Assembly: GCF_032884065.1 (NCBI RefSeq)
Contig: NC_088868.1
Span: 35,738,890 to 35,802,889 of the forward strand
Source: Artemia franciscana
Lineage: Eukaryota > Arthropoda > Branchiopoda > Anostraca > Artemiidae
DNA length: 64,000 bases
Direction: 5' to 3'
Of the stretch, positions 1-12,599 are shown in pieces. Position 1 is the first letter of the stretch; every line of letters starts with the position of its first letter. The position numbers and the translations under genes were made by a program. A model generated the notes under the pieces. It saw only the letters and a list, made by a program, of their open reading frames with translations, did not search any database and had not been told where the DNA came from.

Positions 1-150
1 GTGGGAGGATGTCATAGACAGATTTAAGAGAAATGGATTCTTCCTGGGAGGGTGTAAAGAGGTAGGCTTCAAACAGATTGAGATGGAGGAGGAGCGAGCA
101 CAGCTGTTCTGGCCTCAGGCGGCTTGGCCTGCGGTGAGTTGTTAGTGGTA
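1..150 (+). mobile_element. LINE fragment, 3' end of the reverse-transcriptase ORF
   Basis: This is the extreme 3' end of a non-LTR retrotransposon, cut by the window edge. One frame from about base 68 reads SWEGVKR, then a stop, then ASNRLRWRRS and SGLRRLGLR. From memory, non-LTR polymerases of the RTE/CR1-like type end in a similar WEDV / SWEGVKREALNRLGWRRS / GLRRLG block. The WED motif is at base 2 in a different frame, so at least one frameshift lies between, and the copy is dead. It ends at a TGA near 135 and runs into a GTA-type triplet tail. Two related fragments lie at 28,505-28,760 and 42,700-43,610. Confidence 0.7.
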
Positions 151-299
151 GCAGTAGCTTCAGGATCCTTCAGCGAAAAAGCTCCTTTAAAACTTCTTCG
201 GTTACAATGTGGAAGATATATTACTGGAGTTCGTTAGCCAAAATATGAGACCGAATCGCTTGGTAAGGTAACTGCTTGTAAAAGACGAAATTATAAAAT

Positions 300-757
300 A
301 AGCTTATTTTTTAATGAACGTAAATAGCGATATTAAAACTCGAAATGGATAGAAATTATTCTGTATATGAGGAGGATCCCCCCCCTGCCCATTCTATACG
401 CTAAAGTTTTGTACTATGTCAGAAGTTCTTCTTATTCCAAATCGACTGCCCCTGCGTTTGAAGTCGTTCTCAAAGCATTGCGACAAAAAATCAGCTTTTG
501 CTTTGTAATCTTTCAGATGGATAAAAGACTCGCCTTTTCGAAAATCAGGTAAATCTGCTCAGCCCCACTTCCAGAGGGTAAATTTAAACATGCTGAATAT
601 TTTGTATTCGAATAACTGTAAAAAATGTCTTTTTAATTTATATTTTGTTATTAAAACTTCTTTTAAATGTTAATATTAGAAAGTCACTCCTTACTTGCTG
701 CTTGTTACCACGAACTGCTTGATTACAGTTTTGCCACGAACTGTTTGAAAATAAATG
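300..757 (+). repeat. Degraded copy of dispersed repeat family A
   Basis: The left part carries the family's arm sequence (a 'gatattaaaact' block, then 'agaaattattctgtatatga' at about 352). The right end at 705-757 has two imperfect versions of the terminal hairpin, the last being 'ccacgaactgtttg'. Between them the copy is too diverged to align with confidence. The 61-residue open frame at 367-552 lies wholly inside it and is not a gene. Confidence 0.55.
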
Positions 758-774
758 GTAGATATCCACTGTAA

Positions 775-890
775 AGACGTGTGGATGGATCTTTGCTTAG
801 AGGCACGTTGCTCAGGGTTCGATCCTAGCTGTCGTATAGCCGACACAGTGATCTTTGTGTCCGGGAAGTGTCTTTAATAGATGAATGGAT
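775..890 (+). mobile_element. tRNA-derived SINE, fragment
   Basis: A tRNA-like internal promoter B box, GGTTCGATCC, lies at 816-825. The flanks do not fold into a full cloverleaf. The downstream part, with 'gtgatctttgtgtccgg' and an 'aatagatgaatggataa' tail, resembles the copy at 58,120-58,245. A pol III-transcribed SINE is the best reading. A real tRNA is unlikely because no acceptor stem pairs. Confidence 0.5.
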
Positions 891-2500
891 AAAAAAATAT
901 CCAGTGTGTTTACTTCTATGCATTTTGGATTCTAAATTATTCACTTTATTATAGCTGCAATCAGAGCCAATTTGAACAGTGAGCCACAATAGCCATATAA
1001 TAAGAAATAGATATTATGATGCAGCAAAAACTTCTTTTCTTCAAAAAAGCACAGTACCAGAGAAAAGCAATGCCATAGTGGGTATATTTTTTACAGATGT
1101 GATTTCAGATGCAAAAGCTTGTGAGTTAATTGGCCTATTGCTAAGACTATTTAACGAGCAAAATAACAATTGCTTCTGTGAGACAAAATTGACCTAAAAT
1201 TTAAAATAAAGAAGATGAAATTTTCAGTCGTTCGCTGTGGGATGCGAAAATTTCAGAGTGAGAATTTAAACAAGCTTGCTCTAAAAATGTACGCGGCGAT
1301 ATTTGTAATCAGTGATTTCACCCACTATCAACAGCAACATGAAAACAAAATAGCAATGACATCATTACAATCTTTGTCGCTCCTAGTAAAACTACTAAAA
1401 GAATCTCTTCTGTTTCTGCATGGTCGCACACACGGTCTTTCCTAGGGTTGGTGGCACCCGTGGCAAAATTAATTACGACACCACTTCTGAATCAAATATA
1501 AACAAAAACGCCTCATCCCCATCCGTGGCATTCCTAGCTACGACACCGGGGCAAATTTCCACAGTCACCCCTCGCCCCTTCCTCCAACTTCAAACGTTCC
1601 TGGTCGCACACAGGAGCAAAGACTACGAACAGGTTTTTGAGAGGGGAGAGGTTGAGCACGGAATAGTAGGATTGCATAATGTTAGAAGATCAATCCCTCC
1701 GTCTCTCATCTCCTCCCTTACTTAGACCTCAACTTGTACACCAATGAAACCTAATATTACGTACCCTACAGATAGCTTCATAATCTGAAACGACTTAGAA
1801 ATTCAATACACGTTATATGGATTGATATTACTTAGAACCTTGGATTTTATTAATCAAATACAAAAACAACCACAAAAAAACCATATAAATTGGAATTCAA
1901 ACCATGCATCATCAGCAAATCACTGCTCCTCATGAAACCCTAGAAAAGAAAGGAATAATAAGCTATCTGAAGCAAGTTTACAGTCTTAAATGGACAGGAC
2001 CATATATTCCTAATAACAAAATCTGTACTACCAGAAATTTATAAGCACCTTGGATCGGTCTCTCATCATTAAAAAAGAGTGAAATAAATTCATGGACCCA
2101 ATATCCTTGTTCCCAGGCCATTCCTAATCTTTTAAACGTTTTGAAACTCTTAATTCGTCAACTTGTAGTGTTTTTTTTAAATATTATTATTCTGCTCTGT
2201 CTGGTTCTTGACTAAGCAATTGCTCCCATTACTAGTATCTTCACTTGTTCTTTGCGACAGGACACTCATTCTACTCAAATTTGAAATCGTTATTTTTTAC
2301 CCTTAGAAAACAGTCTCTGCGTGTCGTATATAATAGAGCATTGTCACAGTTAATTTCAAAAAGAATAACGTCCGCTTTGGCTTTAAATTTTTTTTTCAAT
2401 AGAATTCCAACAAATGTACTTTATTTAGCACAAAATATCAATTTCCAAGGCAAATAAAAAAAAAATGATTTACACTTAAATTCAAGGTTACATACAAGCA
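890..2500. other. No gene recognised; AT-rich intergenic DNA
   Basis: Open frames here are short and show no start context, splice signals or recognisable protein. A stretch at 1,415-1,625 is richer in GC and contains short internal direct repeats: 'ggtcgcacaca' occurs twice, and 'tacgacacc' occurs twice followed by 'ggcaaa'-like text. The 101-residue frame at 1,420-1,725 is made of this repeat and is unsupported. Confidence 0.5.
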
Positions 2501-3780
2501 TATGCATCATCGTTTGAAAATCCTTGTAAGGTCGACTCGACGCACTGCCCGCTTTTAAGGGCTGTGGGGGATATTTATTCTCCCCCCCTCTTATAACTTC
2601 AACTTACAAGGTACTTGAAATCTAATTGTCAGAGCAAATTTCAACTCTTATCAGGATACAACCCGAATTACTGGTTGTATTGTTTATTTGAGGATCTTTA
2701 CAAAAGGAAAAAAAAATCAAATTCAGATATCTGGGGATACAAATTGAATTTTAGATACTACGCATTATAGAGAATCCTAGGAATAAAGCAACCTCACTTA
2801 ACGTATATAAAATACTTTCTGTTTTCTATCATTCATTTGAGGCTCTTTATGAAAAAAGGAACCGCGTTGGCAACAGGGTTTAACAATATCCAAGCCCAAG
2901 GTTTGAAAACAACGCAAGTATATTAAGTAATAATAATACATATACTTAACACAAGTTTTGAGAATAATGCTTGATACACTTGTCCCATAATCCAAACCCA
3001 AGACTGGTATTCCAATATCTTGGGCGAAATCCAAAGAAGTAACTGCCTCGGTTCAAACCCAGATATTTGTGCATACTGATTTTGAAACATTTTATAGGGT
3101 TTTCACAATCGTAGTTTATCTTTCATACTTGGATACCAAAATCCAGCCATTTTTGTAAAATATCGTTGCTAAGAATTTTTAAGCGTAAACAAAGCTGAGA
3201 AGAAAAAAAAGACACCAATACTAGTGTACAAAGTAAAAGTTCATTCGTATTCTAAATTACACCTTAAATTCTATTCAAAAAAATAAAGTAAACAATGACA
3301 CATTTGAATGTGAGTTTTGTTGAATTCAACGAGAATCAAGCTTTAGTCATGGAAAAATTCCTGGGTAGCCCCTGAAGTTTTGCCTATCTACACAAATGAA
3401 ACTTTAGATGTCTGAAGTGCAAAATCATTGCTTATTGCACTTCCTGGCTTCAGGGCCAGGAAACCGAGAACAGCACCGCTGGTTCAAAATATGTAGTCAA
3501 GTACCTCATCCTTTATCACTTAGTCTTGTGGGAGTATTCGAAAACAACAGATGAAGTTTAAGGACTATGAACTGCTGATACGTAACGTAATTGAAACAAC
3601 AATTGATGGTAATCATTTCCTATTTTTTTTTCTTGAAGCAACATCTACGTGGGATACCTAACCGTAGAAGAAGAGGATTTAGTTTTGACGTAATCAGCAC
3701 AACATCCTCCCTCGAAGAAAGATGGTAAAGTTCCTGATTCCATGAGTGTTTTCACTTAAGACGATTTCAATCTATAGCTT
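2500..3780. other. No gene recognised
   Basis: Unique-looking AT-rich DNA. A GC-richer patch at 2,530-2,600 resembles a fragment of a dispersed family (poly-C after 'ggctgtgggggat'). Nothing supports a coding region. Confidence 0.4.
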
Positions 3781-4320
3781 TCTTTACAAAAAATCAAGGG
3801 AGAAAAAAAACTAAATTAATTTAAATTAAGTAGTAAAAGAAAACAAAAAATTAAAAAAAAATAAATAAAAAATAAAATCCGAACATTTCGACCTCACGTC
3901 CGGGAAAAAAATTTTACAAAAAAGAAACAACATTTTAAAATAAAATAATCTAAAGAAAACAACAACTAACACATAAGAGAGAGGGAAAAGAACAAACAAA
4001 TAAATACAACTCACACTTTAAACACTTTCAGAAAGCTAAAGGCTTTTTTTTTGGTTCTTGGTTCCTTTTTTCTCTCTTGTGTGTTAGTTCTCGTTTCTTT
4101 AGAGGATTTGCTTTTTTTTAAAATAGTTTCTTTTTCCTTAATTATTTTTCCCATCGAAAAAGGCTTCCGGAAGTGGAATCAAAATATTCGTTTTTTTTTT
4201 ATTATCTAAAGAATTATTGTTTTTTGTATCATTTGTTTCGCTCCACTGCTTTATTTAAATCAAGCCATTTTTCTCTCTTATTTTTTTTTTTGTAATTAGA
4301 AAAGCAGTTTGGTCTAAGAA
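3780..4320. repeat. Low-complexity A-rich then T-rich block
   Basis: The block is A-rich at 3,790-4,020 and T-rich at 4,040-4,320, so the halves are roughly complementary in composition without an exact inverted repeat. The frame at 3,826-4,014 (minus) is mostly Phe and Leu from the A-run and is not a gene. Confidence 0.6.
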
Positions 4321-6900
4321 ATTACTTATAGTCATCGCTATTTATTTACATTTCCAGGGATAATCCAATATTCTTACTAAATCCTCGAACGGCAGTTGTT
4401 TTCATTGTGACATAAATTATAAACTGAACCGAATTGGAGTCCCAATTTCTCAATAAAATAAAAATTGTAAAAATATGTTTGCTCATGAAGGGTTTACGAT
4501 TCAAACTGTTTTATAAGAAATGTGATATTAACTTTAAAAAGTCAATTAATACCTTTTTTCTTATTTCCACCGATTTTTTTTTTTCCATCAGTATCACTTA
4601 ATTAACAAACAAACTTACAGAATAAAACCTGAGAACTATTTCGTGCATTATGGATATTCTGCAACAAATCACTATTTGTAATCCTTTTCACATCTTTTCA
4701 AGCTTATTAAAAGTACACAATACGTTTTCCAATAAAATGTTTATTGAAAATATCTATATTTTTTACACAATTTTCAAAAATTGTAAGCCCATAGATGAAG
4801 TATCCTTCTAGCTTCCTCTTAAACAGGAACCCTGCTTAGAATATAAGATTACTTTTACAGTTACTCTTTGAAACTGTCTGTTGCTAAGACAGACAACTGT
4901 TTATAACAGCTGTTATTCATAGGTCTCAAGATGCTGTTTATTAGCTTACAAGTAAAAGACCAAACTGACACCAAATACACAGACTTATTTTATCTCCGAA
5001 TCATTCCTAACCAGCGAGAATTAGCAAAGAGTAAAGTGGCACTAATGTGTACAAAATCCGCCCAAACTACCTGGCGCTGGTGTTTCTTTGTATCTTCCAA
5101 GCCCCGTTTTTATGTTGTTTTTTCTTTTTGTAAACTGAGATATAATAAACTTATTAAGGCACTAAGTTTACCAATTACACTGGTATTTCCTTATTATTAC
5201 AACGCAAAAATCCAACAAACATCAAACTCGAAATGGCCATCTAGGCTACACATACTCTTTGCATAACCTAGATTTGATTGACATAGAAACCACACAATTG
5301 AAAAAAGAATTATGACGAGCTATTTGAAGTCAAGAATTCTCTTTTTTTTAATTAAGTGAAAATGCACCATTATGGAAGAAATATTTCAAAAAAATCATCA
5401 AGTTTGTAATATCACCTGGAAAAAAAAATTAAATCAACAGTGAAGCAAGCAAGCTTGAATTTTTTTTTTAACTAAGATTTCCGGGATTTTGAATCTTATG
5501 GGGCTATTGATAATTCGTAGTAGACAAGAATTAGCGGGTAAGTGGCTGAATAATATTTTAGCCACTTAATCCACTGGGTTTTCTTAAAAATTCATTGATG
5601 CTCTCTAACACAGCTTATTAGATATCAAGAGCTGATCTACTCGAAACAGTTGTATATTTTAAAAACCTGAACTACAAAAAAAAAAAAAAAAAAAAAAAAA
5701 AAACAAGTCAAAATTTCCTCAAAACCTACCCAAAATTTCCAAAGAACCATAACTTGTGGCCTACTTTGAACTGTTGACAGAAATATAGTGATATAAAATA
5801 ACCAATAGGAATAGGCTAACACCTAAAATGTTGGAAAAAATTGCAAGCTGAACGTCAGTAACCATCTGAAATAGAAATGAGAAATAATGAGTTGTTCTTT
5901 ATGAAATTTCAAGGACCATCAAATTTAAAAATATCTTCTGCCTGCATTTATAATCTTGCGGTTGATTCGAAATTATAGAGCCTTTAGGGGATTGCTGACT
6001 TATTTTAGTCAGTGTTGTCATGTTGAACCACGAAAGTAAATCAACAAAACTAATTAGTTAAATTTGACAACGCTTTTTGTGTGTAAGAATCATCTTCTTA
6101 AGCTGTTTCGCACCATTTGTTCTTAGCCTATTTTTTTTTGCTAATTTTTAACCCATGTTTCCTTTTTTAGTTTGGTGCCTCTTACTGCTGAATACAGCAG
6201 ATAAGGGTCTATTTTATTAAAATTAAATTCCTGACTGATCCTAAATTCAAGCCACTAGATTTCGTTTTCACGTCTTGGTGCTACAATCTGGCAAACACTG
6301 TTCTTAACATATCTTTTTGCTAACTCAAATACAATACAGGTAATTTCTTTGTTTCATTTACTACATTTAAAATGTTGCACTTTTGGATAAGAACTCTTTA
6401 CTTGACGATCAGAGCCAAAACTTAAATTGGGTAAGAGAAAAAAAAAAAAAACAATTTATTAAGAGCAAAAAAATGGTAAGATTAAAAACTCTATGAAATG
6501 CACAGCTGATGGGTCTTTTAAGGGTATGCCATTGTGAATGAAGAATTTTTTTGTATGATGTCCTTAAAGGTTTCGATCAGATATAGTGGTGGCAACTCAT
6601 GGGTAGATCAGAAGTAATTAGTGTGAAAATAAAACCAACTTGGTAACATTTCGCAAAAACATTATTAATAACCACATTACAAATCACTTAAGCATAAGAA
6701 GACCTCTATGCATACCTGCCTGAATCACGTAATCTTGTTCTCCCCTCATTCTACCCTTTTTTCTCCTTTCATAGTTTAAATATTTTAAATAAAACTTGGC
6801 AAAATTTTAATGTAAGCTAAGTTTTAATGTGAATAAAATTTTGTCGGTAGATTCAAGGAATTTTTCTTCTGAAAATATTTATGACAGTCTTTATGGAGAT
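4320..6900. other. No gene recognised; includes a poly-A run
   Basis: AT-rich sequence. A pure A run lies at 5,677-5,703. The 111-residue open frame at 4,931-5,266 is the longest here but has no signal peptide, motif or splice context, and I do not call it. No repeat family described elsewhere in the window is obvious. Confidence 0.4.
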
Positions 6901-7535
6901 GTAATTTAAGATTAGGCATTAATTTTTAGGATTAAGGGTTTGTATTAGGATTTTAGCTTTTAGGGATAAATACTAAAATAAACCAAATTTTTGCCCAATC
7001 TAATTTTGAATAGTCTATCATTTGACCTGGTTTGTTTCAGTGATTCCTCTTTTTTATAGTTCACATTAAAAGGTTAATGTTTTCGCTGTTGTTTTTTCTG
7101 CTGTGTTGAGCAGTGGGGACGGCTTGGCATAGGTTCTTGCCATCAAGGACCTCCAGGTGACAAAATTTCAATTGACTTACCTACAAGGACATCTTTTTAG
7201 AAAGAGTAATTATCATTTTTTATATTTATCTATTTACACATAGAATGGTTATGTGTATTACATTTGAATATCCATCTGAAAATGGCTTCACCAAAAAAGA
7301 CAAATAATATGAATGCTGTAGGAAAACACGCAAATAATAGTGCAACTTGTAATTCTATATTTAGCGTTAGGATTTTAGTATTTAGGGATAAATAGGGATT
7401 AATTTTAGGACTAAGGAGGACTAATTTTAGGATTTAGGAAGATGTCAATTTAGAATTAATAATTAACTTTTTAGGATCAAGGGTTAGAATTTCAGGAATT
7501 AGGGAAAAATTAGGGATTAATTTTAGGATTAGGGA
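6900..7535 (+). repeat. Degenerate TTAGG/ATTTTAGGAT-rich tract
   Basis: Words such as 'ttagggat', 'attttaggat' and 'aattaggga' recur irregularly at 6,908-6,970 and 7,365-7,535. The spacing is irregular and the TTAGG core is not in uninterrupted tandem, so this is a diverged simple repeat and not a telomeric array. Confidence 0.45.
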
Positions 7536-7574
7536 GATGAAATTTTACTTATTTTCAGATTCAAAATCCGGAAG

Positions 7575-7785
7575 TTTACAGATACTGCCATCAAATCAAC
7601 CAATTAATATTTTTATGATAATATTTTCATTACTTAAATATTCATTTTAATATTTTTATTAAATTAATATTTTATTAATATTTTAAATATTAATAATTTA
7701 TGATAGTTAATATTTTTAATATTAAAATAATATTTTATTTTATAAATAAACCAAATTAATATTTTATGATAGATACATTCTGCAA
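7575..7785. repeat. AT-rich low-complexity block
   Basis: Repeats of 'aatatttt' and 'ttaatatt' on both strands make a locally palindromic AT block. Confidence 0.6.
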
Positions 7786-7900
7786 CACTAAAATATCCTA
7801 GGTCATTAGCTTTACTAAGCAAAATTACAAGTATTGACATGTGCATTTCTAAAAGGAGTAGTTCCAACTGGGACCAAAGGAATCCCTGCAACAGGACTAT

Positions 7901-7999
7901 GAAAATATTAAGGGGGGCTGGAAAGCCAAGAAAATATTAAGGGGGGGCTGGAAAGCCAATAAAATATTAAGGGGGGCTGGAACACTGGAAAGCCAATAA
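7901..7999 (+). repeat. Minisatellite, about 30-bp unit, three copies
   Basis: Units starting with 'aaaatattaaggggggct' and continuing 'ggaaagccaa' begin near 7,902, 7,931 and 7,960. The G run varies between six and seven. The third copy is followed by a partial unit. Confidence 0.8.
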
Positions 8000-8439
8000 T
8001 CTGAAATAGAAGAAGATTCCTATCCTACAGCAGACAAATTGAGATTTTGTATTAATCCTTTTAAGTTATGGTTAATTTGTCATTCAAGCAAAATTTGTAA
8101 TTTACCTCTTTGCTTGGGTTTCAAAATAGAAATTCTTGAAACTCTGAGACTGAAAAGATCTAGGAGAAAGAAAAAAATGTTTTAACAGGCCTGCCAATCA
8201 GATACCCAAAGTGAAAAATACTGCAATGGTAAATGATTCAAATATTTGAATTCAGACCATATCAAGCTTTAATTTAGTTTCAGAGTTAAGCCAGTATGCT
8301 CAATTTCAAAGTGCCAAATCTTGATATTAGCCTAATGACGGACAAAGTTCACCATCCAGCCCTTACCGTAACCTATTGAAATACAAAATTACTTTTTAAC
8401 TAAATTAATTAAAAAAAAAACTGTTCCACTAAAGTAGTT

Positions 8440-9065
8440 TTTTAAAGAAAAGCTAAGAACCACATTAAACCAAAAATGAGCAGAAACAGTTAAATAGTTT
8501 TTCAAGCATAAAAATACCATACATACCCATCAATATATAAATAAAACTCAAAAGAAACAGAAATTACAATAAATAGCCAAGGTAAACTCAAAACGAACAA
8601 AAACTACAACAAAGAGGAGTAGGGCTAACAGCTGATATGCCTTCTAAAAACCAGAAGATAATTTGTACTTCACTGAAAACAATCTTTGTTCCAACCTATG
8701 TGTTTTTGTTTCTCATAACATAAAAAAAGGAAAAAAGTCACTATCATAACTGAAATTACATCAAAAAATTAACGAATATGGATTGACAGTTTAATATACA
8801 CTGACATTCATTCCTGTAAGTAAAATGCATTTTTCAGTAAAGTGCAAATTATGTTCTGGTTTTTATGAGGTACAGGGGGCTTTAGCCCTAATCTCCTTTA
8901 TGGTAGCCTAATTTCTGCTTGTTATGAATCTGATTTTTTTTTTGTAATTTCTGTTCATGTTGGGCTTGATTTACTTATTGATAGTGTTACAGTTTAACAC
9001 TTGAAAAACTATTTAACTTTATTTTTGCTAAAACTTTTTGTGGGGAAAACGTCTTATAAAATTAA
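8440..9065. repeat. Diverged inverted repeat, arms of roughly 190 bp
   Basis: The left arm (about 8,440-8,640) reversed resembles the right arm (about 8,875-9,065). Both contain 'cttgaaaaactatttaact', 'gtaatttctgtt' and a 'tagccctaatc/tactcctct' block in the same order. The 230-bp spacer is unique. An old inverted-repeat transposon or two copies of one repeat in opposite orientation would explain it. Confidence 0.5.
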
Positions 9066-9319
9066 TTTCTGTTTGGTTTAATAGACACAAGCATAGTCAG
9101 AGTCACAAATAGTCACAAACGCAAGCAGTCATGGTAGTAAATAGTTACAGTAGCAGTTGCAGAACTTGCAGTAATAGCTGTATTACCCTTGAAAGGTTAA
9201 ATTTAATAAATAAAACTATTTTGATTTTGTTCCGACATTCCCCTCAACTTTCCATGAAAGCTTTATATTAATAGTGTTAGCCCTCTTGGGCACCAAGGGT
9301 CAAAAATACGTCCCCCCCT

Positions 9320-9745
9320 TCCCAACAACGAATGCTATAAGCAAACAGCAGGCGAATTGCACAACTTGCAGACTTTGGCTAAATGGTTGTGGGGGGTTGT
9401 CATCCCCAGAGGAATAGCTATTGGATCTTTCAACTATACTCAGCAAAACGGCTATCTCGGAATTTTTATCCAATTTCTTTGGGGGAGCAAGGGGCCTGAG
9501 GAAGGTACAGGCCCCCCAGTTAATTTTGAATAATAAAAGGGCACTAGTACCTTTAATTTTCTATCAAATGAGGCCCATCCAAAGTTTCTACAACAATACC
9601 TTCCTTACAAATGGATTTGATAAAAAAAAAAAAAATAATACAAGGAGCCCATATTACTCTTTTCTTAGGCAGCTCTATTGTGCTGATGCTTCTAGAGTTT
9701 TGCTTTTGAATGTTTATTAAACCTTCAAAATGCTCTGTCATCTTC
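9320..9745 (+). repeat. Family A-related dispersed repeat, right-hand module
   Basis: This copy carries the module 'gtcatccccagaggaatag', then 'actatactcagcaaaacggc', then a purine-rich block and 'aaagggcactagtaccttt'. The same order is seen at 50,635-51,010, 38,325-38,620 and 61,970-62,260, and in reverse near 26,770 and 63,230. The 99-residue open frame at 9,421-9,720 is inside it and is not a gene. Confidence 0.65.
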
Positions 9746-9819
9746 TTACATTAATTGAAAAAAAGAAACCCTGAATATCAGGTTTATGGAGGAGAAGAAT
9801 AAATAAATTTGAATAAATT

Positions 9820-9975
9820 AAATATTTTTTTTTTTTATTTTAATATATTATATTTTTTTAATATATTTATTAATATATTTTTTTATTTTAATATATTAAA
9901 TTAAAACAAATTAAAATAAATTAAAAAAAAAATTAAAATAAATAAATTTTTAATAAATTAAAAATAATTTGAAAT
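9820..9975. repeat. AT-only low-complexity block
   Basis: Almost pure A/T with alternating 'taatatatt' and 'aaattaaaat' words and no other structure. Confidence 0.7.
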
Positions 9976-10394
9976 TATTTTGCTTGCTTAGTTCCAACCT
10001 TCAAATGCTTTTGAATGGTTGTGATTAGAGTACCTCTGCAAATGAAAGTAAAATGAAGGAAAAAGAATCACACAGATATTTGGGCCTAAGAATAGCCCAT
10101 ATTTGTAAGTTATCTACAGTGAAATGATCAGCAATTCATGGTAAAAAGAAATGCACCCTCTCACAGTACGATAATTTTCCCCAGATTCATTGAAACTGAC
10201 ACAGACACATAGTTGGTTCTCTATCAAAGGTTCTCTATATAGTTGGTTCTCTATCAGGTCCAAGCAGTTTCATTGAAATATGGTTAAACTTTGATCTCTA
10301 TCCATATGATTGCTTTGACCTTGAAAATGTGCCCAGTAAGGACAAGTTTCTGATCATTTTTTCCGAGACCTTAGTTTTTCCTTTACCATTTCTG

Positions 10395-10490
10395 ATAACC
10401 AAATCAATGAGCTTAAAGAGCTTAGAAAAACATTTAGAAAGCTTAGAAAACTTAAAAAAAAGAAAGAGCTTAGAGCTTAGGTACAACAGA
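10395..10490 (+). repeat. Short imperfect tandem repeat, AGCTTAGAAA unit
   Basis: Copies of 'gagcttag' / 'agcttagaaaa' recur about every 10-18 bases. They generate overlapping open frames on both strands (10,298-10,589) that are not genes. Confidence 0.55.
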
Positions 10491-10931
10491 ATTAAAGAAG
10501 AGTTACTATATGACCAAATATTTCTACAACTAACCTCAAAGTCAGCTTTTTTTTTCTTGTTCCTCATCAAAAGATGTATTTTTATTTAAATAAAGAATGT
10601 TTTGTTCTATCTAATGCTGCATGGAACGACCAAATTGTACTGGGAAATGAGTAGAAAGACATCCACTGGAATTTATTATGTTATTTTAAGATGAAGAAAT
10701 AGCAAGCCACAAAAATTATCAACTGAACATGTATGCACTCCCCTCCCCCCAAAAAAGGCAGTGTTGCTTCAAACCTTTTGAGCTTAGTTGCCTCTATGGA
10801 AGTGTTGCCATCAAGCTGTCCTATAACCAAAACCCTGGCTAAGACTCCTTTCTCATCCTATTGAATGGAAAATCTATTTTTATATATTATCATCTCTTTC
10901 TTTCCTGTTTTTGGAGTGTATATTTATACAT

Positions 10932-11238
10932 GTTTCTGTGAATGTCCAAAATACCTGGTTAATGTTGACATTCACCAGTGAATATCCAAAATTGCTTTTT
11001 CTCTGCTTGGGTTCAATTAACTCTGCAAATCAGGCTTATGCAAGCTTTGTTGGTAAAAGTTAAAGTTAGGTTCAATAGGTTATAAAACTCAGAAATCGGT
11101 TAAAAATCTAACCTAATCTGTCACTATCAAACTGAAAAAGTTGACTGGCAACACTGACTAAATCCAAGGAGAAAAAAGGCATTTTGAACATTCGGTAATG
11201 AATGTCAATATTCACCAATTTTGGACATTCATGGTAAC
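10932..11238. mobile_element. Miniature inverted-repeat transposon with 8-bp target duplication
   Basis: A 307-bp element with terminal inverted repeats of about 75 bp. The left end begins GTTTCTGTGAATGTCC, and the right end, read in reverse, begins GTTACCATGAATGTCC. Both arms continue through matching blocks to 'ctttttctctgcttgg' / 'ccaaggagaaaaaagg'. It is flanked by a perfect 8-bp direct repeat TTATACAT at 10,924-10,931 and 11,239-11,246. It has no open frame. An 8-bp duplication is typical of hAT, P and related DNA transposons, but the termini do not let me choose a superfamily. Confidence 0.75.
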
Positions 11239-11249
11239 TTATACATAAA

Positions 11250-11930
11250 CTATGATTTCATGATTTACAGACTTTTGATACTTTCAAATGCATCAACTTA
11301 GGAAGCCTCAAAGAAATATATGAATACCAGTAAGTCTGGTAAATTGAAAGAGCAAATCGCACCTAAAAAGCACTTGCAAACATTTCCCAGCCATCAGCAT
11401 ATAAAAATATATGATGACAATACTCAGTTTAGAAAGATCCAGGTTAAATGTCAGGGAACCATGGAGTGTCTCTTGAGGTCAACCTCTTGTAATAATCTGG
11501 CAAGCATCAACTTGATTATCCATTTGGACAAACAGCCTGTCTGCTGAGAAATTCTGGACAAACTTAATAAAACATAAGTGAAATCATGATCAAATAAGAC
11601 ATGTGAGAGTCTTCAGTGGAGAACATTACTGTATGCATGTGATCTGTCAAATATCATAGCTGACAGTGTTGTTTTTGCTAGATAATTAGTTTATAATTAT
11701 AATTTGATAATTAGTTTATAAAATCAAAGTCTAGCCAAGCTATGTTATCCAGAGTGCTGTGACTTTTTCAAAAGCCAGTCCAAACTTTAAATACCAAGTC
11801 ATCAATTTCAATAAGCCAGTCAACTTACTTTTGAGTTAATGATTTACTTTACTAAAAATTTGGATTTCGTGAAATAGGTTAATACAAGAGCATGTAAAAT
11901 AGGCATATTACTTCTTCTTGATATAGAAGT
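11250..11930. other. No gene recognised
   Basis: AT-rich DNA with one open frame at 11,320-11,547 (75 residues). It has no hydrophobic leader, family motif or convincing splice sites, and is left uncalled. Confidence 0.4.
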
Positions 11931-12100
11931 TTCATTTATATTATATATATGATTAATAAACTATTAACAATAATTATATATTGTAATTATATATGAATAA
12001 TTAAATATTATTAATTATTAATGGTTAATAATACTGCATTGATAATTATAATAATTATATATTAATAATTATACTATTATTAATATTATTAACAAGCCTT
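11930..12100. repeat. AT-rich palindromic block
   Basis: Repeated 'taattatta' and 'ataattat' words form short palindromes throughout. Confidence 0.65.
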
Positions 12101-12599
12101 GAAATGAGAAAAAAAATATGTATGTCCCATACATTAGGAAAGCTACAATCATGCCCAGGTTGATTAGTTATATTTGAGAAAGCAACTTTGAAAGGAGGGG
12201 CATATTCAACAATCTACTATGATGAATTTCATGATACCCAGGCATAGAAATTAAATTTGCACATAGACATCTATAAGTTCAGACATGAGGAAGGACTTTA
12301 GAAGGGCATTTTTGAATGTGGCTTTAGAGAGAAAAACACATACAGGGGGGACATTTGATAGGTACTATCATTATTTTTACTAAGAATCTTACTGAAGATC
12401 TCTACCTTTTTTGTTCATCAGAGTCTAACAGCTTATTATGAATCATTATATCATATTCTCAGTTATCCACAACCATTTAATTTACTTGTGCAACAATGGA
12501 TTTTGAAGCAGTTAGAAAATTCATTCGATAGCTGAAGTTCTACCAGAATAACCTCTATACACTCCCACAGAGGGGTTCAACCTAGGCTGAAGTTTTTTT

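Noticed and set aside
775-890. A tRNA gene, because of a perfect B box
   Set aside because: No acceptor or anticodon stem can be paired and the 3' part is shared with another SINE-like copy.
7365-7535. TTAGG-like words, suggesting an internal telomeric array
   Set aside because: Spacing is irregular and no stretch has even three perfect consecutive units.
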